A stretch of DNA of 64,000 nucleotides, taken from the NCBI RefSeq assembly GCF_014384705.1, contig NZ_JACRSN010000018.1, positions 7,756 to 71,755 of the forward strand, read 5' to 3'. Source of the DNA: Yeguia hominis. Its GTDB lineage: Bacteria; Bacillota; Clostridia; Oscillospirales; Acutalibacteraceae. Below, piece by piece: positions 52,013 through 61,367 of this stretch. The number at the start of each line of letters is the position of its first letter. Position 1 is the stretch's first letter. The notes under the pieces are model-generated. The model made no database searches, was not told where the DNA came from, and saw only the letters and a program-made list of their open reading frames with translations. A program made the translations under genes and the position numbers.

Positions 52013-53506
52013 CAGCCTGTCAAAGAAGCCAGATTGCGAGTCTGCAATCTGGCTTCTTGTACGATAGAAAGGAGGAAAAAAGTAAGCGCAACCACTTATG
52101 GATTGCGAGCTTTTTCAAATTCATCGCAGCAAATTTGAGCTTGACCCAGGCGGTAACCGCGGTCAGCCCTCGATATGGCGTATAACGCATGGCGTGTTTC
52201 TCCTTCGCGTCGGCAAAGACGCGCTCAATGGTCTGCGAACGCAGCGCGTAGGTTTTCTTGCCAATGTCCGAATGCCGAACGTCCTCCGCGCGCTCTATGT
52301 AATCGTGCCAGACATGCCGCGTCACGGTCTTTGTGTACTGCTGATTTTCAGTGCAGCGTTCGCGGACAGGACAGTTTTTGCAAATGTAACTTTTGCTTTT
52401 GTACTCCCGGTTGCCATCGCGGTTGGTGGTGGAATAACTCAGAATCTGGTTTTGTGGGCAGAGGATGCAGTCATAATACTCATCATAGACATATTCATAC
52501 CAGGGCAGGTTTCCATTCTTCGTCATCGGACGTTTATAGGGCAGCGACGGGATTCTCCCGCTGTCGAAGACCTGTTTGCAGATCCACGGCGTTTTGTAGC
52601 CCGCGTCGGCGGTGATGTCCTGCACTTCAGGATAATGCTCGATCAGGCGTTCATAGACCGTGTCAAAGGCGACGCTGTCGTGGACATTGCCGGGCGTGAT
52701 CTCTGTTTCCAGCACATAGCCGCGCCGGTCGCAGACCGTATGCGCCTCGTAGGCGAAGCATTTCCTGTGCTCGCCCTTCTGAAACACGCCGCTGTCCGGG
52801 TCGGTCGTCGATTTCGTCACCGTCTTCTGCTTTGCCGGGGCGGACAGCGTACCGGCGTCGTCATCCTTCTTTTTCAGGGGCTTTTTCCCGTGTGCCAATC
52901 GATCCGCTTCGATCTCCGCGTCCAGCTGCTCCTGATACCGCTTCGCCGCCACGGGTATCTCCTTCTTCACGCGCTTCTTCAGGCTTGCGTTCGCCTTGAT
53001 GTGCGTTCCGTCCACAAACACCACCTCCGGCGACAGATATCCCGCCCGGGCCACTTCCTCCAGTATCCAGCGGAACACGCCCTCGATCACGTCTGCCGTA
53101 AAGCGATGGCAGAACGCATAGCTGATCGTCGCAAAGTGCGGAAGACTCTGCGACATCGTATAGCCCAGAAACCAGCGATACGCCGCGTTCACTTCTGCAT
53201 CCCGCATGGTCTGCCGCAGCGAATGGATCCCGAACAGATGCTGGATCAGCACCAGCTTAAACAGCACCACCGGATCGCAGCTTGGCCGGCCGTTGTTCTC
53301 ACAGTACAAATCCTCGACCAGCTCATATATGTATGAAAAATCCACCGCCGCGTCGATCTTCCGCAAAAGATGCTCCTGCGGTACCAGCATATCCGTGCAC
53401 AGCATTTCGATTGCCTGCCGCTGTTCTGTTTCCTTCTTCAGCATTTCCATCACCGTCTCTATTATATCAAAAAAGGCCGCTCTTTGCGTCCTTTTTTGAC
53501 AGGCTG
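52013..53506 (-). mobile_element. IS1182-family insertion sequence, 1,494 bp
   Basis: Terminal inverted repeats begin CAGCCTGTCAAA on both ends and share 16 of the first 17 bases. One complete transposase gene fills the element. A 13-bp internal inverted repeat (GAAGCCAGATTGC, from 52025) lies just inside the left end. The element sits within a duplicated terminator hairpin. Confidence 0.88.
52020..53450 (-). CDS. IS1182-family transposase
   Basis: About 476 residues from the start at 53450 (MEMLKKETEQRQAIEML); upstream in-frame extension runs outside the element and is not homologous. N-terminal DUF772-type domain (DPVVLFKLVLIQHLFGIHSL), then the DDE catalytic core: VVFVDGTHIKANAS with Asp 1, DITADAGYKT with Asp 2 and IERVFADAKEKHAMRYTPYRG with Glu. 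A Cys motif (CPVRERCTE) lies in between. The stop TGA is inside the terminal repeat. The gene looks intact and possibly active. Confidence 0.92.
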   Translation of the reverse strand: MEMLKKETEQRQAIEMLCTDMLVPQEHLLRKIDAAVDFSYIYELVEDLYCENNGRPSCDPVVLFKLVLIQHLFGIHSLRQTMRDAEVNAAYRWFLGYTMSQSLPHFATISYAFCHRFTADVIEGVFRWILEEVARAGYLSPEVVFVDGTHIKANASLKKRVKKEIPVAAKRYQEQLDAEIEADRLAHGKKPLKKKDDDAGTLSAPAKQKTVTKSTTDPDSGVFQKGEHRKCFAYEAHTVCDRRGYVLETEITPGNVHDSVAFDTVYERLIEHYPEVQDITADAGYKTPWICKQVFDSGRIPSLPYKRPMTKNGNLPWYEYVYDEYYDCILCPQNQILSYSTTNRDGNREYKSKSYICKNCPVRERCTENQQYTKTVTRHVWHDYIERAEDVRHSDIGKKTYALRSQTIERVFADAKEKHAMRYTPYRGLTAVTAWVKLKFAAMNLKKLAIHKWLRLLFSSFLSYKKPDCRLAIWLL

Positions 53507-53534
53507 AAGGCAGCCGCTCGCGTGCGGCTGCCTT
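53507..53534. terminator. Terminator hairpin, right copy of the IS1182 target duplication
   Basis: Identical to 51985-52012 and followed by TTTTTTGG, so the terminator downstream of the 4Fe-4S gene is regenerated on both sides of the element. Confidence 0.85.
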
Positions 53535-53695
53535 TTTTGGAAAAAACTGTATCCTTGTAATGTGATGTCTGTGCCTATCCAAGAAGCGATTCCCGATTCC
53601 ATTCGTTTCGTTTGGGCTGACGCATCGCCTTGTTATGCCCTTTGCGCACTGTCCTTCCCCTGTAGAACCGGCTTTTCTCCCCGTAAAAGCGACCA

Positions 53696-53733
53696 TAAAA
53701 AACCGCCGGACGGCAAGATGCCTCCAGCGGTTT
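53696..53733 (-). terminator. vanW-gene terminator candidate
   Basis: On the minus strand AAACCGC and GCGGTTT form a stem with inner GG/CC pairing, followed by TTTA. The rest of 53535-53816 has no gene; 53757-53815 is GC-rich and can pair (ACTTTGC with GCAAAGT). Confidence 0.5.
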
Positions 53734-53816
53734 GGAACGATTTCATCAAGTGATGGACTGCATGCACAGGCAGCGCAGACTTTGCGCCGCTTGCATTTGC
53801 CGGCGCCATGCAAAGT

Positions 53817-55733
53817 TTAGCCTTCCGAACTCTCCTCGCCTGTTCCGGGATCTGGTGTCGGTTCCGGTTCCGGCGTCGGTTCCGGCTCTGGTGTCGGCTC
53901 CGGTTCCGGCGTCGGCTCCGGCTCCGGCGTCGGTTTTGGCGTCGGTTTTGGCGTGTTCTCCGGTTTCGGTGTCGGCTTGGGCTTCGGTGTCGGCGTTGCT
54001 TCCGGCTTATCCGGGCCTACAAGATAGATCGGCGCCACCTCACTGTAATGGGAGGTCGGCAGATCTTCCGTCTTGATCAGCTCGCCGTCCTTGTACCAGT
54101 ACCGCCACGCAGCAGCGTTGTATCCGGAATAACCGGTGCGCTTCAGGACCCGTTCTCCGGGCTCCAGAGAGTCGTCCTTCTTTTCGATGGCCTCCGGCAT
54201 TGCGATATATCCGGTGAATTCTCCGTAAGTTTTGATTTCATCATATTCATCGGAAATATATCCGTACATGGACATGGTAAGGGTCATGCCATCCATATAA
54301 GAAACGATATAGATCGGATATTCGGTGGTGTTCCGCATCTGGACATCCAGGTACGGATAATCTACCGTCGCGTCCAATCCGGGTTCGCAGTAACTTGACG
54401 GCTGCATATGGCAGGCCCGCTCAACCACTTCCAGATTGGAATACAATCCGCAGTTGTACAGAACCGTTGCCGCCTGGCAAATACCGCCGCCGTACATCGG
54501 TACAAGTTCGCCGTTCATCCAGCCGCCGGACTGAACCCAGCCGCCGTCAGGAACGGTGCTGTCTCCGACCATTCCATGGAAGGAGATGATTTCGCCGGCC
54601 GGAATGACATGCTGGTTCATTTTCTGCATGGCAAGCCGCATGTTGTGCTCGGAATTGGAGTTATTTGTGCAGACATTGCTGTAGGTACCAATGAGACCCA
54701 TCTTTTTGGAAAGGTCACTCTGCGAGGTTTTAAAATCCACTTCTTTTACCGTTGCGGTAACCGTGCCGGATTTTTTCTCTTTTAAAATGGTTTCAATTTC
54801 TTCGGAAAGCTTCTTTTGATCAACCTTCCGGCCTTTTTCCCCGTCTTTGTAGGAAAATTCCAGGGTGTCAAAATCGAAATCCACAACGGTGGGCTCAACT
54901 GCCTTTTTATCGATTTCTTTTGCAAAGGCGATGATCTTTTTCGTGACGCCATCCATAGAGAAACTGGCCACTAGCTCAAGCGGTTCACTGGAAATGCTGC
55001 TGCCGGAAGCTTCCGCCTCGCTGCGCTTTTTGGCCTCTTCCAAAACGGCATCTGTATTGAATGTAAGCGCCAAATCTGCCGAAGTAATCGAGAAACTGGC
55101 TTTCTTATAGGAAACGTCGACCTTGTATTCGCCGGCAAGCGCTGCTTCTTTTTCTGTCAGCGCAGTCCGTGCCTCTTCTTCTGTCCTCCCGTCAAGTTTT
55201 ACGCCTGAGACCGAAATGCCTTTTCCAAACGTAAAGCCGGCATCAGAGGAACTGGAGGCCGGATCCTGACCGGGCGATTTTAAAAGCGACGAACCGAGCA
55301 GAACCCCTACTGCAATCAGCGCAACCACAAGACATGCGACTGCAGAGATAATCAACGTTTTCTTTTTTCCGCCGTTTCCGGAAGCATCGGAAGAATAAGA
55401 AGAAATATCGGTCTGTGCCGAGGTAGGAATCGGCGCCTTTTCCGGTTCTGCAGATTGCGGGGCAACCGGAACGGCACGGCTCGGCGCAGGCGCGACGGCA
55501 ACCGCTTTTTTCTGTTCGTCGGGCTTTGAAAAGCTGCTGATATCCCGGGAAGAATCTTCCGGTTTCGGAGCGGAAGCCGGAACAGCAGGCGCTTCCGCCT
55601 TTTTGATCTCTACAGGCTTTTTATCAGGTGCTGTACAAACCGGATCCGCTGCGCCCGCAGAAAGTCCTTTTTGGGGATTCGGCGTCTGCTTGGACATAGG
55701 GGGTCCGGGGGTATGATTTGTCTCGTTTGACAC
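53817..55733 (-). CDS. VanW-domain envelope protein with Pro/Glu-rich C-terminal repeats
   Basis: A 638-residue protein. An acidic/Pro-rich cytoplasmic region of about 120 residues is followed by a transmembrane helix (TLIISAVACLVVALIAVGVLLG), YoaR-like putative peptidoglycan-binding modules (about 165-330) and a VanW domain (IGTYSNVC, AGEIISFHGMVGDST, YGGGICQAATVLYNCGLYS, ERACHMQPSSY). The last 55 residues are PTPKPKPTPKP and PEPEPT repeats, a likely wall-spanning stalk. The GTG start at 55733 follows AAAGGAG. VanW function is unknown; members cluster with wall and glycopeptide-response genes. Confidence 0.9.
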   Translation of the reverse strand: MSNETNHTPGPPMSKQTPNPQKGLSAGAADPVCTAPDKKPVEIKKAEAPAVPASAPKPEDSSRDISSFSKPDEQKKAVAVAPAPSRAVPVAPQSAEPEKAPIPTSAQTDISSYSSDASGNGGKKKTLIISAVACLVVALIAVGVLLGSSLLKSPGQDPASSSSDAGFTFGKGISVSGVKLDGRTEEEARTALTEKEAALAGEYKVDVSYKKASFSITSADLALTFNTDAVLEEAKKRSEAEASGSSISSEPLELVASFSMDGVTKKIIAFAKEIDKKAVEPTVVDFDFDTLEFSYKDGEKGRKVDQKKLSEEIETILKEKKSGTVTATVKEVDFKTSQSDLSKKMGLIGTYSNVCTNNSNSEHNMRLAMQKMNQHVIPAGEIISFHGMVGDSTVPDGGWVQSGGWMNGELVPMYGGGICQAATVLYNCGLYSNLEVVERACHMQPSSYCEPGLDATVDYPYLDVQMRNTTEYPIYIVSYMDGMTLTMSMYGYISDEYDEIKTYGEFTGYIAMPEAIEKKDDSLEPGERVLKRTGYSGYNAAAWRYWYKDGELIKTEDLPTSHYSEVAPIYLVGPDKPEATPTPKPKPTPKPENTPKPTPKPTPEPEPTPEPEPTPEPEPTPEPEPTPDPGTGEESSEG

Positions 55734-56068
55734 GACGGCAACTCCTTTCGAAAGGATATCGATTCTACTTCATCATACAGCCTATTGAAAAAAAAGTAAA
55801 GTTACAGGTTTATAACCTTTTCCTTACAATTTTTGGCTTTTGGAAAACAGGAAAACTTTTCAAAATTGGATTGTCCGGTGGATTCTGCGAGGAGTTTATG
55901 CTATAATAACCTCAAACCAGCGAACACCTTACCGGACTGGTCGTTTGGCGCTCCTGAAAAGCGCGTTTTGGAAAGCGTTCCTTTATTTATTACGTAAATA
56001 AACCATGTTACCAAAACCACTGTAAAACTTCATACGGAAGTTTCTAGAAAAAAGATTGGGAAGGTTGT
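55734..56068. other. Intergenic region with long leader of the glycosyltransferase gene
   Basis: TATAAT at about 55900 precedes some 165 bases without a gene. This leader can form CAAAC/GTTTG with CCAG/CTGG, a GCGC hairpin, and TTTATTTA with TAAATAAA (55982-56002). No known riboswitch class is recognised. Confidence 0.4.
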
Positions 56069-57208
56069 ATGAATGTGCGAATTTTGATTTTGGCAGCGTC
56101 TACAGGCGGCGGACATATGAAAGCGTCCCGCGCAATTGAAGCAGATATCCGGCAAAACATGCCGGATGCGGAGATCGAAATTTTGGATACACTCAAATGT
56201 ATTCATACGCTGCTGGACAAGACGGTATGCGACGGATACAAATTTTTGGCGAAGAATTCTCCCCGTGTATACGGCAAGCTCTATCAGAAGACCAACGAGG
56301 ACAATAGGTTGTCCGGCGTGGTACCGAAACTCAACGGCCTGTTTGCACAGAAGCTGTTGCCCTCTATTGCGTCGTACGCGCCGGATCTGGTGATTGCAAC
56401 CCATCCGTTTGCGGTTGAAATGGTATCTGCGCTGAAAGGAGAGGGCAAGCTGCAGGTGCCGCTGCTCTGTGTAATTACGGATTACGGCATGCACAAAGCG
56501 TGGATTGCGGAGCATGTCGACGCCTATGTCGTTTCCGACGAAGGTATGGTACAGGAAATGGCCGAAGCCGGTGTTCCGCGAGAAAAGGTCTATGCGTTCG
56601 GGATTCCGGTGCAGGACATCTTTTTCAAAAAGCAGGACAAAGAACAGCTCCTACGTGGAATGGGCCTTTCCGAAACTATTCCGACCATTCTCATTATGGC
56701 GGGAAGCTTCGGCGTATCCAATATTGTCGAAATTTATAAGGCGCTGCTGCAAATCGAAACGCCGCTGCAAATCATCTTGATTACCGGGCGGAACCGCAGA
56801 ATGTACGACGTCTTTGCGCGTCTGATTCCGGAAAGCCCCAAAAGTACAAAGCTTCTGTTTTATACCAATGAAGTCGCAAAGTACATGCATGTCGCGGATT
56901 TACTGATTACAAAGCCGGGCGGACTGACCATTTCCGAAGCGCTTGCATGTTCGCTTCCGCTGGTTGTATTCGATGCAATCCCCGGACAGGAAGAAGACAA
57001 CGCGGAGTTTTTGATGGCGCATAATATGGGACTGCGCATCAAAAGCGGAGAGGACTGCGCACAGACGGTGCAAAAGCTATTGGAGGACCGGAAACGCCTG
57101 GAAACCATGCGGAAATCCTGCAGTGCATTTGATAAATCGGAGTCCGGAGAACATATTTTCCAGCTCGTACAGACTCTTTTAGAAAAGAAAGAGCCGGCAA
57201 CCTGCTAA
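56069..57208 (+). CDS. MGDG-synthase/UgtP-like glycosyltransferase (GT28-type)
   Basis: A 379-residue GT-B enzyme. The N-terminal MGDG synthase domain begins MNVRILILAASTGGGHMKASRAIE; DLVIATHPFAVEM and DYGMHKAWI follow. The C-terminal donor-binding half has TILIMAGSFGVSN and LLITKPGGLTISEALACSLPLVV. Members transfer glucose or galactose from UDP-sugars to diacylglycerol, making membrane glycolipids or lipoteichoic acid anchors. The start follows GGGAAGG. Confidence 0.9.
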   Translation: MNVRILILAASTGGGHMKASRAIEADIRQNMPDAEIEILDTLKCIHTLLDKTVCDGYKFLAKNSPRVYGKLYQKTNEDNRLSGVVPKLNGLFAQKLLPSIASYAPDLVIATHPFAVEMVSALKGEGKLQVPLLCVITDYGMHKAWIAEHVDAYVVSDEGMVQEMAEAGVPREKVYAFGIPVQDIFFKKQDKEQLLRGMGLSETIPTILIMAGSFGVSNIVEIYKALLQIETPLQIILITGRNRRMYDVFARLIPESPKSTKLLFYTNEVAKYMHVADLLITKPGGLTISEALACSLPLVVFDAIPGQEEDNAEFLMAHNMGLRIKSGEDCAQTVQKLLEDRKRLETMRKSCSAFDKSESGEHIFQLVQTLLEKKEPATC

Positions 57209-57212
57209 ATGG

Positions 57213-57593
57213 TTACCGGCAGTTGGGACATTTTCCGTAAATTGTGAGGCTGTGACCGTCAATCTCAAATCCGGTGTCACGCTCCAGACGGCGCTCAAGG
57301 CCTGCCAAAGGACAGACATCCAGTTTGATCTTTTTATGGCAAATCGTGCAGACCAGGTAGTGGCTGTGCTTTTCTGCGGGGGAAAAGCGTTGGACGCCGT
57401 CCGGGAACGCCTCTTTTTCGGCGATACCAAGCGCAGTGAATCGCTCGAGATTCCGGTAGACGGTAGAGATTGCCAGAGCCGGAAAATCGGCTTTTAGCTG
57501 TTCAAAGAGCTCCTCTGCAGAAACGGGTTCCGCCGAAGCGTCCAGCAGGGACAAAATGGCCGCCCGCTGTTTGGTGTTTTTTAAGCCGTCCAA
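57213..57593 (-). CDS. Fur-family metalloregulator
   Basis: A 126-residue Fur/Zur/PerR-type repressor: a winged helix at about 1-75 (AEELFEQLKADFPALAISTVYRNLERFTALG), then the metal-binding dimer domain with HSHYLVCTICHKKIKLD, a CPLAG and a terminal CPNC pair that form structural zinc sites. The TTG start follows GGAGGGACA. It is convergent with the glycosyltransferase gene. It is the only Fur-family gene in the window and so a candidate regulator of the znu operator at 18382, but Zur, Fur and PerR cannot be separated here. Confidence 0.9.
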   Translation of the reverse strand: MDGLKNTKQRAAILSLLDASAEPVSAEELFEQLKADFPALAISTVYRNLERFTALGIAEKEAFPDGVQRFSPAEKHSHYLVCTICHKKIKLDVCPLAGLERRLERDTGFEIDGHSLTIYGKCPNCR

Positions 57594-57705
57594 GGGATTG
57601 TCCCTCCTTTTTGGTCATACGCAGTGAAACCCGACAGAGAATTTGGCCTTCCATACTTCTATATTAACGGAATTTTCTGAAATTTGCAATGGATAAAGGA
57701 TGCGG

Positions 57706-58866
57706 GTGCGATTGAATACGGTATATCTCGATAACAGTGCGACAACAAAGGTTTGCGAAGAGGCGGTACGCGCCGTGGTGGAGATCATGACAGAAACGTA
57801 CGGAAATCCGTCGTCTCTGCATTCTATGGGGTTTGCTGCGGAGATGAAGCTCCGGGAAGCACGGGAGACCGTTGCAGGGATGCTGTCTGCGAAACCGGAG
57901 GAAATTCTGTTCACATCCGGTGGGACAGAATCCAATAACCTGGCGCTGTTCAGCGCGGCGCAGGCGGGTGTCCGGCACGGCAAGCATATTGTCACCACCG
58001 CAATCGAACACCCCTCGGTACTGCGGGTAATGCAGCAGCTGGAGCAGCAGGGGTTTTCCGTGACCTATCTTGCACCGGATAAAACCGGAAACCTGCCGCC
58101 GGAAGCGGTGCGAAATGCCATCCATCCGGATACCATCCTAGTAAGTATGATGGCGGTAAACAACGAAACCGGTGCACGGATGCCCATTGATGCCGCAGCA
58201 GAAGCGATTCGTGAATCCGGTTCGCGTACGCTGCTGCATGTGGACGCGGTGCAGGCGTTTGGAAAAATTCCGCTTTGTCCGCAGCGGCAGCGGATTGATC
58301 TGATGAGTATGAGCGCGCACAAGCTGCACGGTCCGAAAGGCGCCGGTGCGCTCTATTGTGCAAAAAAAGTCCGGCTGCAGCCGAGAGTATTCGGCGGCGG
58401 GCAGGAACGCGGACTGCGTTCCGGAACAGAAGCCATGCCGGCCATTGCGGGTTTTGCAGCCGCAATTCGGGCGCTGCCGGAACTGCGGAAAATCGAGGAA
58501 CAGATCGCAATCCTAAATGCAGCCTGCCGAACGGGTCTGCGCGGAATTTCGGATGTATGCATCCAGTCTCCGGAGGACGCTCTGCCCTATGTGCTGAACT
58601 TTTCTGTACCGGGGATCCGGTCGGAAGTGCTGCTGCACTTCCTTTCTGTAAAGGGCGTTTTTGTTTCGTCAGGATCTGCCTGTGCAGGAAAAGAAAAAAG
58701 CCATGTGCTCCGCGCGATGGGGCTGCCGGAGGAACAGATTGACTCCTCGCTCCGGGTCAGTTTTTCGCGCGAGAATACGATAGAAGATGTTGAAGCCCTT
58801 CTCGCCGGAGTCCGTGAAGGTGCCAAAACACTCATGAGAACGCGAACAGCAAGAGGTGGACGATGA
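57706..58866 (+). CDS. Cysteine desulfurase (NifS/IscS type)
   Basis: About 386 residues. VYLDNSATTKVCEEAV opens the PLP fold, SAHKLHGPKG holds the Schiff-base Lys, and SSGSACAGKEKSHVL the active-site Cys loop. Start choice is uncertain: an ATG at 57700 overlaps the AAAGGA site, so GTG 57706 or TTG 57712 (MNTVYLDN) fits better. It directly precedes thiI (stop overlaps start), so it likely supplies persulfide sulfur for 4-thiouridine in tRNA. Confidence 0.93.
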   Translation: MRLNTVYLDNSATTKVCEEAVRAVVEIMTETYGNPSSLHSMGFAAEMKLREARETVAGMLSAKPEEILFTSGGTESNNLALFSAAQAGVRHGKHIVTTAIEHPSVLRVMQQLEQQGFSVTYLAPDKTGNLPPEAVRNAIHPDTILVSMMAVNNETGARMPIDAAAEAIRESGSRTLLHVDAVQAFGKIPLCPQRQRIDLMSMSAHKLHGPKGAGALYCAKKVRLQPRVFGGGQERGLRSGTEAMPAIAGFAAAIRALPELRKIEEQIAILNAACRTGLRGISDVCIQSPEDALPYVLNFSVPGIRSEVLLHFLSVKGVFVSSGSACAGKEKSHVLRAMGLPEEQIDSSLRVSFSRENTIEDVEALLAGVREGAKTLMRTRTARGGR

Positions 58867-60041
58867 AAGAAGTTCTTTTAATTAAACTGGGAGAAATGGT
58901 GCTTAAGGGGCAAAACCGCCGGGTATTTGATCAGGCGCTGCTGAAAAACATCAAGCAGGCGCTGCGCGGAACCGGTGCTTTCGACGTGCGGTATGCACAG
59001 TCGACGGTCTATGTGATTCCGGAAGACGCGGAAAGCGATATGGATCTTGCAGAGGAACGCATCGGCAAAGTCTTCGGTGTAATTTCGTATGTGCGCGCCT
59101 GCACGGCGGAAAAAACCGTGGAGGGCATCCAGAAAGCCGCCGCAGAATATTTGCGGGCAGAATTGGAAACGGTAAAAACATTTAAAGTAGAAAGCAAGCG
59201 CGCAGATAAGCAGTTCCCGCTGACCTCGCCGGAATTATCCTGTGAAGTCGGGGGATATTTACTCGAACATTACCCGCATCTGACCGTGGATGTACATCAT
59301 CCCGACCTTGTTGTGCGTGCGGAAGTACGCGACTTTGCGGCTTATGTGCACGGAACGCCGAAGCCGGGCGCAGGTGGATTCCCGATCGGGACCGGCGGCA
59401 AAGCGGCAATTCTCATCAGCGGCGGAATCGACAGCCCGGTTGCCGCGTGGATGATGGCGCGGCGCGGCGTTGAATTGACGGCCGTCCACTTTGCAAGCCC
59501 TCCGTATACCAGCGAACGTGCCGAACAAAAAGTGGTGGAGCTTTTGCGGCGCGTCAGTGAATACGGCGGCCATATGGTGATGCAAACAGTCGGATTTACG
59601 CATGTACAGGAGGAGATTCTGCAGAAATGCCCGGAAGAGCTCTTTACCGTAATCATGCGGCGCTTTATGGTTCGGGTGGCACAGGCCATTGCCCGGCGTG
59701 AGGACTGCGGCGCACTGATTACTGGGGAAAGTCTCGGGCAGGTTGCAAGCCAGACCATGCAGGCCATTGCCTGTACAGATGCGGTGGCGACACTTCCGGT
59801 GTTCCGTCCGCTTATCGGGACGGACAAGGCGGAAATTGTCGCGCTGTCCCGCAAAATCGGGACGTATGAAATTTCCATTGAACCTTACGAAGACTGCTGT
59901 ACCGTATTTACCCCGCGCCATCCGCGGACGCGCCCGCCCCTCTCTATCATCGAAAAAGCAGAGTCCGCACTGGACGTAGAAGGCCTCGTGCAGGAATGTC
60001 TCGAAAACATTAAATATACGAAAATCAGACGGGCGCAGTAA
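58863..60041 (+). CDS. thiI: tRNA 4-thiouridine synthetase ThiI
   Basis: A 392-residue protein with an N-terminal ferredoxin-like and THUMP region (about 1-165; LIKLGEMVLKGQNRRVFDQ start) and a PP-loop domain with AILISGGIDSPVAAWMMARRG. The ITGESLGQVASQT motif and CTVFTPRHPRTRP follow. No rhodanese domain is present, as usual in Firmicutes, where a dedicated cysteine desulfurase gives sulfur directly; that gene overlaps upstream by 4 bases. Confidence 0.95.
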   Translation: MKEVLLIKLGEMVLKGQNRRVFDQALLKNIKQALRGTGAFDVRYAQSTVYVIPEDAESDMDLAEERIGKVFGVISYVRACTAEKTVEGIQKAAAEYLRAELETVKTFKVESKRADKQFPLTSPELSCEVGGYLLEHYPHLTVDVHHPDLVVRAEVRDFAAYVHGTPKPGAGGFPIGTGGKAAILISGGIDSPVAAWMMARRGVELTAVHFASPPYTSERAEQKVVELLRRVSEYGGHMVMQTVGFTHVQEEILQKCPEELFTVIMRRFMVRVAQAIARREDCGALITGESLGQVASQTMQAIACTDAVATLPVFRPLIGTDKAEIVALSRKIGTYEISIEPYEDCCTVFTPRHPRTRPPLSIIEKAESALDVEGLVQECLENIKYTKIRRAQ

Positions 60042-60071
60042 GCGCCCGTTTGCCGAAAGGAAGCGTTTTTT

Positions 60072-61367
60072 ATGAATGCAGAAATTATTGCGGTCGGAAC
60101 AGAGCTTCTGCTTGGCCACACGATCAACACGGACGCCGCGTATGTTGCGCGGGAGCTCTCCGACATTGGGGTAAACCTGTTGTTTTCCAGCACGGTTGGA
60201 GACAACCCCGAGCGGCTGCATGCAGCGGTAAAACAGGCGCTCTCCCGCAGCGATCTTCTGGTTACAACAGGCGGGCTTGGACCAACGGAAGATGACCTGA
60301 CGAAACAGACGGTTGCACAGGCCGCCGGAAAAAAACTGGTTCTGCATGAAGAAATTCTGAAAGAAATCGAAGCGTTTTTTAAAAATCGCCCGGGCGCCTG
60401 CGGGGAAAACCAGAAAAGGCAGGCCTGGCTGCCGGAGGGCAGCACCGTTCTTGCCAATGTCATCGGAACGGCGCCGGGCTGTGCATTTGAAACCGATGCC
60501 GGAAAAATTGTGATTATGCTGCCCGGTCCGCCGTCGGAATTGATCCCGATGCTGCACCATGAAGCGGTTCCGTATCTGATGAAGCGGGAACATGCCTCGA
60601 TTGTCTCAAAAAATGTCCACGTGTTCGGCAAAGGTGAAGGTCAGGTTGCCGAAATGATTGACGACCTGGTACAGGGTGCAAACCCGACAGCCGCGACGTA
60701 TGCCAAGGATGGCGAAATGTTTGTCCGGGTCACGGCGCGCGCCGAAACGCCGGAAGAGGCTGAGCAGATGTGCGCGCCTTTGGTACAGGAAATCTGTTCG
60801 CGAATCGGCGACTGCGTTTACGGCGTCGACGCCGAATCGCTGGAGGAACTGGTTGTCAAAGAACTGTCTGCCCGCGGTATGACCATCGCAACGGCGGAAT
60901 CCTGCACAGGCGGGTTTCTTGCAAAACGGCTGACGGATATCCCAGGGGCCTCTGCGGTGATCGGAACCGGCGTTGTGACCTATGCCAATGCGGCAAAAGA
61001 GAAGCTGATCGGCGTCCCGCATGCGGTTTTGGAGACATACGGCGCCGTGAGCAGCGAGACAGCGCGCGCAATGGCAGAAGGTGTCCGCCGCCTTGCCGGG
61101 AGTGATCTTGGTGTAGGAATTACCGGAATTGCCGGTCCGGATGGCGGCACGGCGGAGAAAAAAGTCGGTCTTGTTTATCTTGCGCTGAGTGACGGAAAAA
61201 CTGTGCTGGTGCATAAAATTCCGGGTGCGAACCGGAATCGGACGCGGGATTGGATCCGCTATACGGCGGCGTCCCGCGCGCTGGATATGGTACGCCGGTA
61301 TTTGGAAGGAATCTCTCTGACTGAGGGCAGTCCGGAAGATGGCACCGGACTGTTTCCGGTAGAATGA
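60072..61367 (+). CDS. cinA: CinA-family protein (nicotinamide-nucleotide amidase/competence-damage protein)
   Basis: A 431-residue two-domain protein. The N-terminal MoCF-like domain (about 1-170) has AEIIAVGTELLLGHTINTDA and TTGGLGPTEDDLTK; the C-terminal amidase domain (about 265-415) has IATAESCTGGFLAKRLTDIPGAS-type sequence and GITGIAGPDGGTAEKKVG. The amidase hydrolyses NMN in pyridine-nucleotide recycling. It overlaps ygiQ by 4 bases at the end and sits 30 bases after thiI. Confidence 0.93.
   Translation: MNAEIIAVGTELLLGHTINTDAAYVARELSDIGVNLLFSSTVGDNPERLHAAVKQALSRSDLLVTTGGLGPTEDDLTKQTVAQAAGKKLVLHEEILKEIEAFFKNRPGACGENQKRQAWLPEGSTVLANVIGTAPGCAFETDAGKIVIMLPGPPSELIPMLHHEAVPYLMKREHASIVSKNVHVFGKGEGQVAEMIDDLVQGANPTAATYAKDGEMFVRVTARAETPEEAEQMCAPLVQEICSRIGDCVYGVDAESLEELVVKELSARGMTIATAESCTGGFLAKRLTDIPGASAVIGTGVVTYANAAKEKLIGVPHAVLETYGAVSSETARAMAEGVRRLAGSDLGVGITGIAGPDGGTAEKKVGLVYLALSDGKTVLVHKIPGANRNRTRDWIRYTAASRALDMVRRYLEGISLTEGSPEDGTGLFPVE

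Noticed and set aside
53840..53990. CRISPR-like short repeats near the VanW gene end
   Set aside because: They are in-frame codon repeats for PTPEPE-type residues, without unique spacers.
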